DNA of 7,496 bases, taken from the NCBI GenBank assembly GCA_023442845.1, contig JAEZXC010000085.1:1-7496 (forward strand). Direction: 5' to 3'. The stretch is from Actinomycetes bacterium (GTDB taxonomy: Bacteria > Actinomycetota > Actinomycetes > Actinomycetales > Demequinaceae). Below the pieces are notes generated by a model, which did no database searches, had not been told where the DNA came from, and was given only the letters and a program-made list of their open reading frames with translations. The position numbers and the translations under genes were made by a program. Positions 1 to 5,484 of the stretch are shown one piece after another. The first letter of the stretch is position 1. Each line of letters begins with the position of its first letter.

Positions 1-70
1 CGTGATCGGTGGCAGCCTCGCGATGGCGATCACTTATGGCATTGGCCTTGTCGTGGGCGTCACCGTCTAG
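1..70 (+). CDS. C-terminus of a VIT1/CCC1-family metal transporter (partial)
   Basis: Only the end of this gene is present. Reading from base 2 gives 22 codons, VIGGSLAMAITYGIGLVVGV then T-V, ending in TAG at 68-70. The stretch is one hydrophobic, glycine-rich membrane helix finishing right at the C-terminus. Proteins of the VIT1/CCC1 family (vacuolar iron transporter type, moving Fe2+ or Mn2+ across membranes) typically end in a last helix of the form G-x-L-A-M-x-x-T-Y-x-I-G-x-x-x-G, which this matches closely. The identification rests on this short tail only, and another polytopic membrane protein is possible. It converges tail-to-tail with the lipoate ligase gene, with just four bases between the two stop codons and no terminator hairpin visible. 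Confidence 0.6.
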   Translation, partial: VIGGSLAMAITYGIGLVVGVTV

Positions 71-74
71 CGTT

Positions 75-1133
75 TCAAGGCACGAGGTTGAGCCACTGCG
101 GCGTGGAGAACTTCTCGGCAACGAGCCTCTCAGCTCGTTCCACCTCGCGCTTTTTGACCTCGCCGGGAGTGGTCGCGTAACGCGAAGCAAAGTGCGCGAG
201 GAACGACTCAATGATCGCCTCGCGCGTCATTCCGGACTGGGAGCGCAACGGGTCAACGCGCTTGTTCGCGCTCTTTGTCCCCTTGTCGGAGAGCTTCTCC
301 CGACCAATGCGGAGAACCTCGAGCATCGCATTCGCATCGATGTCGTACGCCATGGTCACGTGGTGAAGCACAGCACCGTTTGCGTAGCGCTTCTGGGCTG
401 CGCCCGCGATCTTGCCAGCCGGGGACGCAATGTCATTGAGGGGCACATAGGTCGCGTTGATGCCGAGATCACCGAGTGCGCCGAGCACCCAATCGTCGAG
501 GAACGCGTACGACTGTTCAAAGGTGAGGCCCTCGACAAGCGAGGCAGGGACGTACAGCGAGTACGTGATCGTGTTGCCCGGCTGAATGAACATTGCCCCG
601 CCGCCGGACACGCGCCGCGTCACGGTGATGTCGTGCTTTGCGACGCCTTCGGGGTCAATCTCGTTGCGCACCGACTGGAAGGAGCCGATCACCACGGTGT
701 TGCGCTCCCACTCCCACACGCGGAGGGCTGGTCCGCGTGTGCCCTCACCGACCTCAAGAGCGAGCACCTCGTCAAGCGCCATCTGCATGTGCGGGTGGCG
801 CGGCACATCGCGAATCAATTCGAACGAGTGGTCGTGCCAACTTGTCGCGTGCCCGAGGGCGCGCCGCACCGCGATCGCCACCGCCTCGGGACTGAATCCA
901 ATGAACTCCGCGTCGCCCGCCGCGCTTGCCACAACGTCGGCGAGGCGCTGAACCGGTGTCGACGCGGGCAGCCCGGTGAGGGCGCCGTTGATCGCGAGGA
1001 GAGCCTCAGCGGGCTCAAGAAAGAAGTCTCCAGACAGGACGACGCTGGCGAGGGTCCGTGCATCACCGTCGCCGGTCGTCTCGACGTCCGCGACGACGAG
1101 CTTGCCACCAGGAACCTTGTATTCACCGTGCAT
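75..1133 (-). CDS. lplA: Lipoate-protein ligase, accessory domain placed N-terminal
   Basis: A 352-residue cytoplasmic enzyme expected to activate lipoate (or octanoate) with ATP and attach it to lysines of E2 subunits and GcvH. Residues 1 to about 85 (MHGEYKVPGGKLVV, then SGDFFLEP at 34-41) form the small accessory domain that is C-terminal in E. coli LplA and a separate protein, LplB, in Thermoplasma. The catalytic domain follows from about residue 105, with RVWEWERNTVVIGSFQ, the substrate loop RRVSGGGA at 173-180, PGNTITYS, and the catalytic-type lysine K241 in KIAGAAQ. I chose the ATG at 1133 because the family begins at MHGEYK. In-frame alternatives are ATG at 1142, ATG at 1163 and GTG at 1172, and none has an ideal Shine-Dalgarno. 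The gene starts 46 bases after the cimA stop with no terminator between, so cotranscription with cimA is likely. Confidence 0.9.
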   Translation of the reverse strand: MHGEYKVPGGKLVVADVETTGDGDARTLASVVLSGDFFLEPAEALLAINGALTGLPASTPVQRLADVVASAAGDAEFIGFSPEAVAIAVRRALGHATSWHDHSFELIRDVPRHPHMQMALDEVLALEVGEGTRGPALRVWEWERNTVVIGSFQSVRNEIDPEGVAKHDITVTRRVSGGGAMFIQPGNTITYSLYVPASLVEGLTFEQSYAFLDDWVLGALGDLGINATYVPLNDIASPAGKIAGAAQKRYANGAVLHHVTMAYDIDANAMLEVLRIGREKLSDKGTKSANKRVDPLRSQSGMTREAIIESFLAHFASRYATTPGEVKKREVERAERLVAEKFSTPQWLNLVP

Positions 1134-1179
1134 ACGTCCCATTCTCAGCCGGGCCGCGTGCATTCGAGACACATTCCGC

Positions 1180-2778
1180 CTACGGCTGAGGTGAGACGCC
1201 TGCCTTGAGGAGCCCGTAGAGCAGCGCTTCGGTGAGCGATTCCCACGACGCTTCGATGACGTTGGGGCCAACGCCAACTGTGCACCAGGTGCGAGCGGTG
1301 TCGGTGTCGAGCATCGTAATGAGCACGCGCGTGACGGCATCGGTGCCATGGCTCGCATCCATGATGCGCACCTTGAAGTCGACGAGTTCAAAGCGGGCGA
1401 TCTCGGGGTAGACCGCAAGCAACGCCTGGCGCAGCGCGTGGTCAAGCGCGTTGACGGGGCCGTTTCCTTCGCCAACGGTGAGGAAGCGCTTCTCCCCTGC
1501 CCGGATCTTGACGATTGCTTCAGCGTCGGCGTCCTGCGGGTTGTCCGGGGCCGACGCGACAGCGACGTTCCAGCGCTCCACCTGCCAGTACGAGGGGGCG
1601 TTGCCCAGTTCCGAACGCAGGAGCAGCTCGAACGACGCGTCGGCGGCGTCATACGTGTATCCGGCAGCCTCGGCGTTCTTCACTCGCTCGGTCACGGTGG
1701 TGAGCACGTCGGACTGCCCGCTGAGGTCGAATCCGAGCTCCTTGCCCTTCAGCTCGATGGAGGCCCGGCCTGCCATCTCGGACACGAGCATGCGCATGTC
1801 ATTGCCCACCAAGGCAGGGTCGGTGTGCTGGTAAAGGTCCGGATCAACCTTGATGGCCGATGCGTGCAGGCCTGCCTTGTGCGCGAAGGCCGAAGCCCCC
1901 ACGTACGGCTGGCGCGTGAACGGTGCGATGTTGGTGATCTCTGAGATCGCGTGCGAAATGCGCGTCGATTCGCGAAGCCCGTTCGCGGCGAGGGCGATGG
2001 CCCCGCGCTTGAGTTCGAGGTTCGCGGCCACCGCAACGAGGTCTGCGTTTCCCGTGCGCTCGCCGTACCCATTGACGCACCCCTGCACGTGGGTTGCGCC
2101 TGCCGCGACGGCGGCCATCGAGTTCGCGACGGCGCATCCTGAATCGTTGTGCGCGTGCATGCCGAGTTGGACAGACGTACGGGACCGCACCTGTGAAACC
2201 ACGGCCGCGACATCGTCGGGGAGCATTCCGCCGTTCGTGTCACACAGCACCAACGTGGAGGCGCCTGCTGCCTCACCGGCGAGCAGCGCCTTAACCGCGT
2301 AGTCCGGATCAAAGCGGTAGCCATCAAAGAAGTGCTCGGCATCGAGCAGGACGCGTCGCCCCTCGCCCACCAAGAAGGCGACGGTTTCTTCGATCATGCG
2401 GAGGTTCTCGTCGCCACTGACGCGCAGTGCACGCTCGGCGTGGCGGATGTCCGACTTGGCGACCAAGGTGATGAGGGGGGCCTCGGAGTCGAGGAGGGCG
2501 CGCACCTGAGGGTCGTTGCCCGCACTTGTGCCAGCACGGCGCGTCATACCAAAGGCAGCGAACGTGGCGTTGGCGAACTCAAGCTCCTTGTGGACCAAGT
2601 TGAAGAACTCGGTGTCCTTGGGCACCGCACCCGGCCAGCCACCTTCAATGACGCCCACCCCAAGTTCATCGAGCAGCGCCGCAATTGCCAGCTTGTCCGA
2701 GACCGACAGGTTCATGCCTTCTTGCTGCGCGCCATCGCGCAGCGTCGTGTCGTAGATCTCAACGGTGAGACCCGCCAT
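1180..2778 (-). CDS. cimA: (R)-citramalate synthase
   Basis: A 532-residue enzyme that condenses pyruvate with acetyl-CoA to (R)-citramalate, the first step of the threonine-independent route to 2-oxobutyrate and isoleucine. It belongs to the DRE-TIM metallolyase family with 2-isopropylmalate and homocitrate synthases. Visible motifs are YDTTLRDGAQQEGM near residues 9-22 (catalytic R14, metal ligand D15), EGGWPG at 45-50, the metal-binding HAHND at 208-212 and NGYGERTGNADL at 246-257. Residues from about 395 to the end form the C-terminal LeuA-type regulatory domain (NALDHALRQAL, then VRIMD and a GVGPNVIEASWESL stretch), where isoleucine feedback is expected. The length and the DGAQQEGM variant fit the long citramalate synthase class better than LeuA. 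The ATG at 2778 is set by GGGAGGA just upstream. An in-frame start six codons earlier would put that site inside the gene. The preceding leader region predicts isoleucine-dependent attenuation. Confidence 0.95.
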   Translation of the reverse strand: MAGLTVEIYDTTLRDGAQQEGMNLSVSDKLAIAALLDELGVGVIEGGWPGAVPKDTEFFNLVHKELEFANATFAAFGMTRRAGTSAGNDPQVRALLDSEAPLITLVAKSDIRHAERALRVSGDENLRMIEETVAFLVGEGRRVLLDAEHFFDGYRFDPDYAVKALLAGEAAGASTLVLCDTNGGMLPDDVAAVVSQVRSRTSVQLGMHAHNDSGCAVANSMAAVAAGATHVQGCVNGYGERTGNADLVAVAANLELKRGAIALAANGLRESTRISHAISEITNIAPFTRQPYVGASAFAHKAGLHASAIKVDPDLYQHTDPALVGNDMRMLVSEMAGRASIELKGKELGFDLSGQSDVLTTVTERVKNAEAAGYTYDAADASFELLLRSELGNAPSYWQVERWNVAVASAPDNPQDADAEAIVKIRAGEKRFLTVGEGNGPVNALDHALRQALLAVYPEIARFELVDFKVRIMDASHGTDAVTRVLITMLDTDTARTWCTVGVGPNVIEASWESLTEALLYGLLKAGVSPQP

Positions 2779-2782
2779 GGTG

Positions 2783-2789
2783 TCCTCCC
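2783..2789 (-). promoter_or_regulatory. Ribosome binding site of cimA
   Basis: The minus strand reads GGGAGGA followed by CACC and the ATG at 2778. It is the strongest Shine-Dalgarno in the window and fixes the cimA start at 2778. It lies 37 bases after the U-tract of the upstream terminator, so transcripts that pass the attenuator carry it. Confidence 0.85.
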
Positions 2790-2826
2790 AGGTCAAACAG
2801 GCATTCCGCTTGCGCTCCGCCCCAAC

Positions 2827-2856
2827 AAAAAAGCCCCCCTGTGGCGTCGGGAGGCT
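2827..2856 (-). terminator. Intrinsic terminator acting as the cimA attenuator
   Basis: On the minus strand AGCCTCCC (2856-2849) pairs with GGGGGGCT (2839-2832), giving an 8-bp stem with one G-U wobble and a 9-base loop, followed by T6 (2832-2827, sharing its first T with the stem base). This is a textbook Rho-independent terminator, yet it sits upstream of cimA on the same strand and downstream of a short leader ORF rather than right after a gene. That position, 49 bases before the cimA start, marks it as a conditional terminator. It could also simply end transcripts from the upstream metallopeptidase gene, but that gene stops 96 bases earlier and the leader ORF lies between them. Confidence 0.85.
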
Positions 2857-2857
2857 G

Positions 2858-2880
2858 CGCGTCGGGGGTGAGCCGACGCG
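2858..2880 (-). promoter_or_regulatory. Leader hairpin between the leader stop codon and the terminator
   Basis: CGCGTCGG (2880-2873) pairs perfectly with CCGACGCG (2865-2858) around the 7-base loop CTCACCC. The left arm begins at the base after the leader peptide stop, so a ribosome at the stop codon would cover it, while one waiting at the first isoleucine codon would leave it free. A second copy of the right-arm core, CCGACGC, lies at 2850-2844 and overlaps the end of the terminator's left arm and its loop, so the left arm (2879-2873) has two alternative partners. This is the expected layout for a pause or antiterminator structure. Which pairing forms under starvation cannot be decided by eye. 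Confidence 0.7.
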
Positions 2881-2907
2881 CTACAGAATGATGATCGCGG
2901 TGTGCAT
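2881..2907 (-). CDS. Isoleucine-rich attenuator leader peptide of cimA
   Basis: The minus strand encodes ATG CAC ACC GCG ATC ATC ATT CTG TAG, an eight-residue peptide MHTAIIIL. Three successive isoleucine codons and one leucine codon immediately before the stop, followed by a hairpin and an intrinsic terminator, are hallmarks of ribosome-mediated attenuation. The regulated gene, cimA, makes the isoleucine precursor, so the codon content matches the pathway. There is no convincing Shine-Dalgarno upstream (GAGAATAACCGCG precedes the ATG), and translation from a leaderless or near-leaderless transcript is plausible. No longer in-frame ATG or GTG start is seen nearby. The peptide itself is presumably not functional; the act of translating it is the sensor. 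Confidence 0.8.
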   Translation of the reverse strand: MHTAIIIL

Positions 2908-2914
2908 CGCGGTT

Positions 2915-2920
2915 ATTCTC
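2915..2920 (-). promoter_or_regulatory. Candidate -10 element for the cimA leader transcript
   Basis: GAGAAT on the minus strand matches TATAAT at four of six positions, is preceded by TGC (extended -10 style), and ends seven bases before the leader peptide ATG. Transcription would then start at or next to the ATG. No good -35 hexamer is visible at the expected distance. The element lies inside the inverted repeat ATTCT-N5-AGAAT (2915-2929). This is inference, and a promoter further upstream within the metallopeptidase gene is possible. Confidence 0.3.
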
Positions 2921-2951
2921 GCACAGAATCGGCGATTTGCGCCGCCGCCTT

Positions 2952-3494
2952 TTACGGCGCTGGCGGGGAGGAACCGTTGAGAACGCGTCTCAACATGCGC
3001 CACTCGGGCAAGTATGTGTCCATCACCGCATAGAACCTCGCGTTGTGGCCGCGCTCGATGAGGTGCGCAAGTTCATGGACCACGACGTACTCAAGGAGTT
3101 CTGGGTCACGGCGGCCAAGTTCAAGGTTGAACGTGATGCGCTTGGTTTGCGTATTGCACGATCCCCACCTGCTCGTCATACGACGAAACGCCAAGGTGGG
3201 CATCGGTAGGCCCATCTGCTCGGCCCAATACTCAACGAGGGGCGGGACGGTCTCTTTGAGGTGAGCACGCATCTGCTCCGCCTCCGGGCCTGCCTCGAGC
3301 GGGCGCGGCTGGTTGGCAAGCCGATCTTTGTGCTTCTGAATCCACGCGGCCTTGTCCTTGACGAACGCCGCAATGGCAGCGTCGGGCACATGGCGCGGAG
3401 CGCTCACCACCACGTCTCCGTAGGGTGCCTTGACGGTGAGGCGCAGGTTCTTAATGCGCTTGCGCGTCAGCGTGTATTCGGGCACCTGTTCCAT
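2952..3494 (-). CDS. YgjP/DUF45-family zinc metallopeptidase-like protein
   Basis: A 180-residue soluble protein of the YgjP-like metallopeptidase domain family (DUF45, often annotated as M48-family or metal-dependent hydrolase). The zinc site is visible as HELAH at 140-144 with a further histidine at 150 in ERGHNARFY. The family signature SRWGSC is at 108-113, and WIQKHKDRL precedes it at 51-59. The substrate and role of bacterial YgjP proteins are not established; in several bacteria they sit near restriction or DNA-processing genes, which is not the case here. The start at 3494 gives the normal family N-terminus (YTLTRKRIKNLRLTV, beta-strand rich). No Shine-Dalgarno is seen, but TAATCT lies nine bases upstream of the ATG. 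The gene is separated from the oxidoreductase by 88 bases and precedes the cimA leader. Confidence 0.85.
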   Translation of the reverse strand: MEQVPEYTLTRKRIKNLRLTVKAPYGDVVVSAPRHVPDAAIAAFVKDKAAWIQKHKDRLANQPRPLEAGPEAEQMRAHLKETVPPLVEYWAEQMGLPMPTLAFRRMTSRWGSCNTQTKRITFNLELGRRDPELLEYVVVHELAHLIERGHNARFYAVMDTYLPEWRMLRRVLNGSSPPAP

Positions 3495-3503
3495 GGTGCG
3501 ACC

Positions 3504-3509
3504 AGATTA
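3504..3509 (-). promoter_or_regulatory. Candidate -10 element of the metallopeptidase gene
   Basis: TAATCT on the minus strand fits TANNNT and ends nine bases before the ATG at 3494, which would give a transcript with almost no 5' leader. The rest of the 88-base gap (3495-3582) shows no clear -35 hexamer, Shine-Dalgarno or terminator. Confidence is low because the motif is short. Confidence 0.25.
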
Positions 3510-3582
3510 CGCCGCGAGGCGCGCCCGGCCTAGGTATCCACAGGCTCCCGGTGGGGCACCAAGCCCTGCCGTGTGAACGCGC

Positions 3583-4230
3583 CTAGATCTGCCGCACGCG
3601 TTCGGTTGACGCCACCGTCTCGCGAAGTTGCTCCGCGGTGAGCCGGGCGCCGTAGCCGGGAGTGTCACGCTCGATGCGCCACGACTCAGAAAGCGGCCCC
3701 AAATCCACTGCATCAAAGCCGAGGGTGTCGAGGAAGCCAGCGACCTCGGCCTTAGCGTCGGCGTCGTCACCCGCGATCGCGAGCGCACGTCGTCCTGGGG
3801 AGCCGGTCGGCAAACCGTCGGCCGGGATCTCCTTGGCGTTGATGTGGTTGAACACCTTCACCACGCGGCTGCCCGACAGGTGGCGCTGCACCAACTCGGA
3901 CGTCGTCGCCTCGTTGTTGTCGAGGTCCGCAATCCGGCCGTCGCGCTGTGGGTAGTAGTTGTTCGCGTCCAACACGATGGAGCCGTCAAAGAGGTCGGGT
4001 CGCAGATCGAACACCGTGATCAGCGGGATGGCGATGAGGACAAGCTCGCCGCTGCGTGCCGCGTCTTCAATGGTGGCGGCACGCGCGTTGTGACCGAGTT
4101 CTGCGACGAGGTCGGTGAGGGTGTCGGGACCGCGCGAGTTCGACACAACGACGCTGTGGCCGGCCTGGACTGCGGCCTTCGCGACGTTTGAGCCAATGTT
4201 GCCTGCACCGATGGTGGCGATAGAAGTCAT
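3583..4230 (-). CDS. NADP oxidoreductase, coenzyme F420-dependent type (NpdG-like)
   Basis: A 215-residue Rossmann-fold protein. The dinucleotide loop GAGNIGSN is at 8-15, and SNSRGP at 30-35 is the usual NADPH 2'-phosphate-binding strand end of the F420H2:NADP+ oxidoreductase family. Other conserved blocks are VLIAIPL (64-70), VLDANNYYPQRDG (86-98) and VVKVFNHINAKEI (123-135). The characterised archaeal members transfer hydride between F420 and NADP. Many bacterial relatives have no proven F420 dependence, so only NADP-linked oxidoreductase is firm. I chose the ATG at 4230 because the protein begins MTSIATIGAGNIG and because ATGA overlaps the hydrolase stop, pointing to translational coupling. 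A longer in-frame reading upstream is arginine-rich shadow sequence inside the hydrolase gene. Confidence 0.85.
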   Translation of the reverse strand: MTSIATIGAGNIGSNVAKAAVQAGHSVVVSNSRGPDTLTDLVAELGHNARAATIEDAARSGELVLIAIPLITVFDLRPDLFDGSIVLDANNYYPQRDGRIADLDNNEATTSELVQRHLSGSRVVKVFNHINAKEIPADGLPTGSPGRRALAIAGDDADAKAEVAGFLDTLGFDAVDLGPLSESWRIERDTPGYGARLTAEQLRETVASTERVRQI

Positions 4231-5102
4231 GGGGTGGCTAACCGACCTCGAGGCCCACCAATTCCCTCCACAAGCCAGTCGAGCAGGTCGATGCCGTCGC
4301 CGAGTGCGGCGATATGCCCCGCCCCCTCGCGCTCCCACAGTTGCGCCGAAGGCAGATGTTCCGCGAGCCACCGCGATTGGGAGATAGGGACCACGCGGTC
4401 CTCCGTCCCGTGGACAAGAAGAACGGGGGCCTTCACCCGGCGCACGTCGACCCCCCAGTCGGTGACGTATGCGCGATTGTCATCAACGGAGCCGCCAAGC
4501 CCGTGTGCGATTCCTTGGGCGGCCACCATGTTGAGCCATGACCACGTGCCTTCGAGCGCCGCCCAGTCTGCTTGGGTGAAGATCTCGGGGTCGAACTCGG
4601 TGGCGGCGAGCAATGCTTCGACCTCCCCTGCGCCCAACTGCGCCGCGCGTAGTTCCGCTGCGCTGCCGGGATGCATGCCCGCGTAGTAGTCGAGTCCCTC
4701 GGCGTCGAGAGGCGCAAGGCCGGAAACGGACACCACTGCGAGCACGCGTTCAGGCGCGATTGTCGCGGCGGCGATCGCGTGCGGGCCTCCCCCCGAGTGG
4801 CCCATGGCGGCGAATTGCGCGACCCCAGCGTCGTCCGCAACCGCGAGCGCGACCCGGGCAGCGTCGGCAATGTTTCGCCCTTGGTTGCGCTCGCTCTCGC
4901 CGTAGCCCGCGCGGTCGAAGCCCAGCCAGCGGATTCCTCGCGCGGCCGACGCTTCAAAGAGCGGCTCGGGTGGCTCACCGGTGTTCGGGGTGCCGTGGTG
5001 CCACATGACGGTGAGGGCAGCATCGGCCGGGCCGGCGCTGTACCACCGGACGCGGCGGCCCTCGTACGTGAGGTGATGCTGCTTGATGTCCCAGTCGCTC
5101 AC
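4227..5102 (-). CDS. Alpha/beta hydrolase
   Basis: A 291-residue alpha/beta-hydrolase-fold protein with no signal peptide or membrane helix. The oxyanion region is HHGTPNTG (35-42). The nucleophile elbow is GHSGGG at 101-106 with S103. The acid is probably D235 in HGTEDRVVP, and the base H263 in EGAGHIAAL, so the catalytic triad is complete. The lid region around 130-200 (LDYYAGMHPG to WSWLNMVA) is family-variable and gives no substrate clue. I chose the GTG at 5102 because GTGA overlaps the stop of the upstream membrane protein gene; another in-frame GTG lies at 5129. It is joined by overlaps to both neighbours, so membrane protein, hydrolase and NADP oxidoreductase are probably translated as one unit. 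Esterase, epoxide hydrolase and haloperoxidase-like activities all remain possible. Confidence 0.85.
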   Translation of the reverse strand: MSDWDIKQHHLTYEGRRVRWYSAGPADAALTVMWHHGTPNTGEPPEPLFEASAARGIRWLGFDRAGYGESERNQGRNIADAARVALAVADDAGVAQFAAMGHSGGGPHAIAAATIAPERVLAVVSVSGLAPLDAEGLDYYAGMHPGSAAELRAAQLGAGEVEALLAATEFDPEIFTQADWAALEGTWSWLNMVAAQGIAHGLGGSVDDNRAYVTDWGVDVRRVKAPVLLVHGTEDRVVPISQSRWLAEHLPSAQLWEREGAGHIAALGDGIDLLDWLVEGIGGPRGRLATP

Positions 5103-5452
5103 AGCGGCACCCGCTCGCCGCCGGGCCACTTGGTGAGGTCACCGGCGAGCGGTGTGCCGATGAGCATGAGAGCGGTGGTGGTGATCGCGAGCACGGGGTA
5201 GCCGGACAGGAATGCGAGAACGGATGCCACCACAATGTGGTCGACGCGCGCAATGACGAGCCACGGCATCTTGAGTTTCCGCGGCGCCTTCGGGGACATG
5301 AAGACGGCCCACAGCACCGCTCCCACCACGGGCAGGAGCACAGCGAGCACGATACGCAATGGGCCCACGCCCCATTCCCACCCGGTGAACGCGAGGCAGA
5401 TGTACATGCCGATCTCCGCGAAGAAGACGAGCGCTGCGCCCAGTGGCTTCAT
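5099..5452 (-). CDS. DUF2568 (YrdB-like) small membrane protein
   Basis: A 117-residue integral membrane protein with about four hydrophobic helices, near residues 5-24, 32-52, 66-84 and 85-102 from this start. The conserved block FMSPKAPRKLKMP after the second helix is typical of the DUF2568/YrdB family, whose function is unknown. The ATG at 5452 gives the usual short N-terminus (MKPLGAALVFFAEIG); a GTG two codons earlier at 5458 is an alternative. No Shine-Dalgarno is evident. It begins 32 bases after the ilvE stop and overlaps the hydrolase start by four bases, so it may be read through from ilvE. Confidence 0.75.
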   Translation of the reverse strand: MKPLGAALVFFAEIGMYICLAFTGWEWGVGPLRIVLAVLLPVVGAVLWAVFMSPKAPRKLKMPWLVIARVDHIVVASVLAFLSGYPVLAITTTALMLIGTPLAGDLTKWPGGERVPL

Positions 5453-5484
5453 GCGCACAGCATCACACGCGGTGGCGATACTTG

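Noticed and set aside
9..1208. 399-codon plus-strand open frame opposite lplA
   Set aside because: It is a mirror of a well-conserved gene in GC-rich DNA, is rich in Arg, His, Val and Glu with no recognisable domain, and would overlap both the lplA gene and the end of the VIT-like gene. lplA motifs are unambiguous on the other strand.
1134..1652. N-terminal extension of the lipoate ligase frame up to 1652
   Set aside because: The extra 170-odd residues are Ser/Arg/Pro/Thr-rich shadow sequence within the cimA coding region, and the family begins at MHGEYK.
2894..2913. 8-bp direct repeat ACCGCGAT at a 12-base period around the leader start codon
   Set aside because: It is short and GC-rich and partly follows from the coding constraint; nothing else supports a binding site.
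2946..2959. Small stem CGCC/GGCG around the metallopeptidase stop codon
   Set aside because: It is a four-base-pair stem without a U-run, as expected by chance at this GC content.
3549..3561. Possible hairpin GGTG-GGG-CACC between the oxidoreductase and metallopeptidase genes
   Set aside because: It has only four base pairs and no U-tract, so it is not supportable as a terminator.
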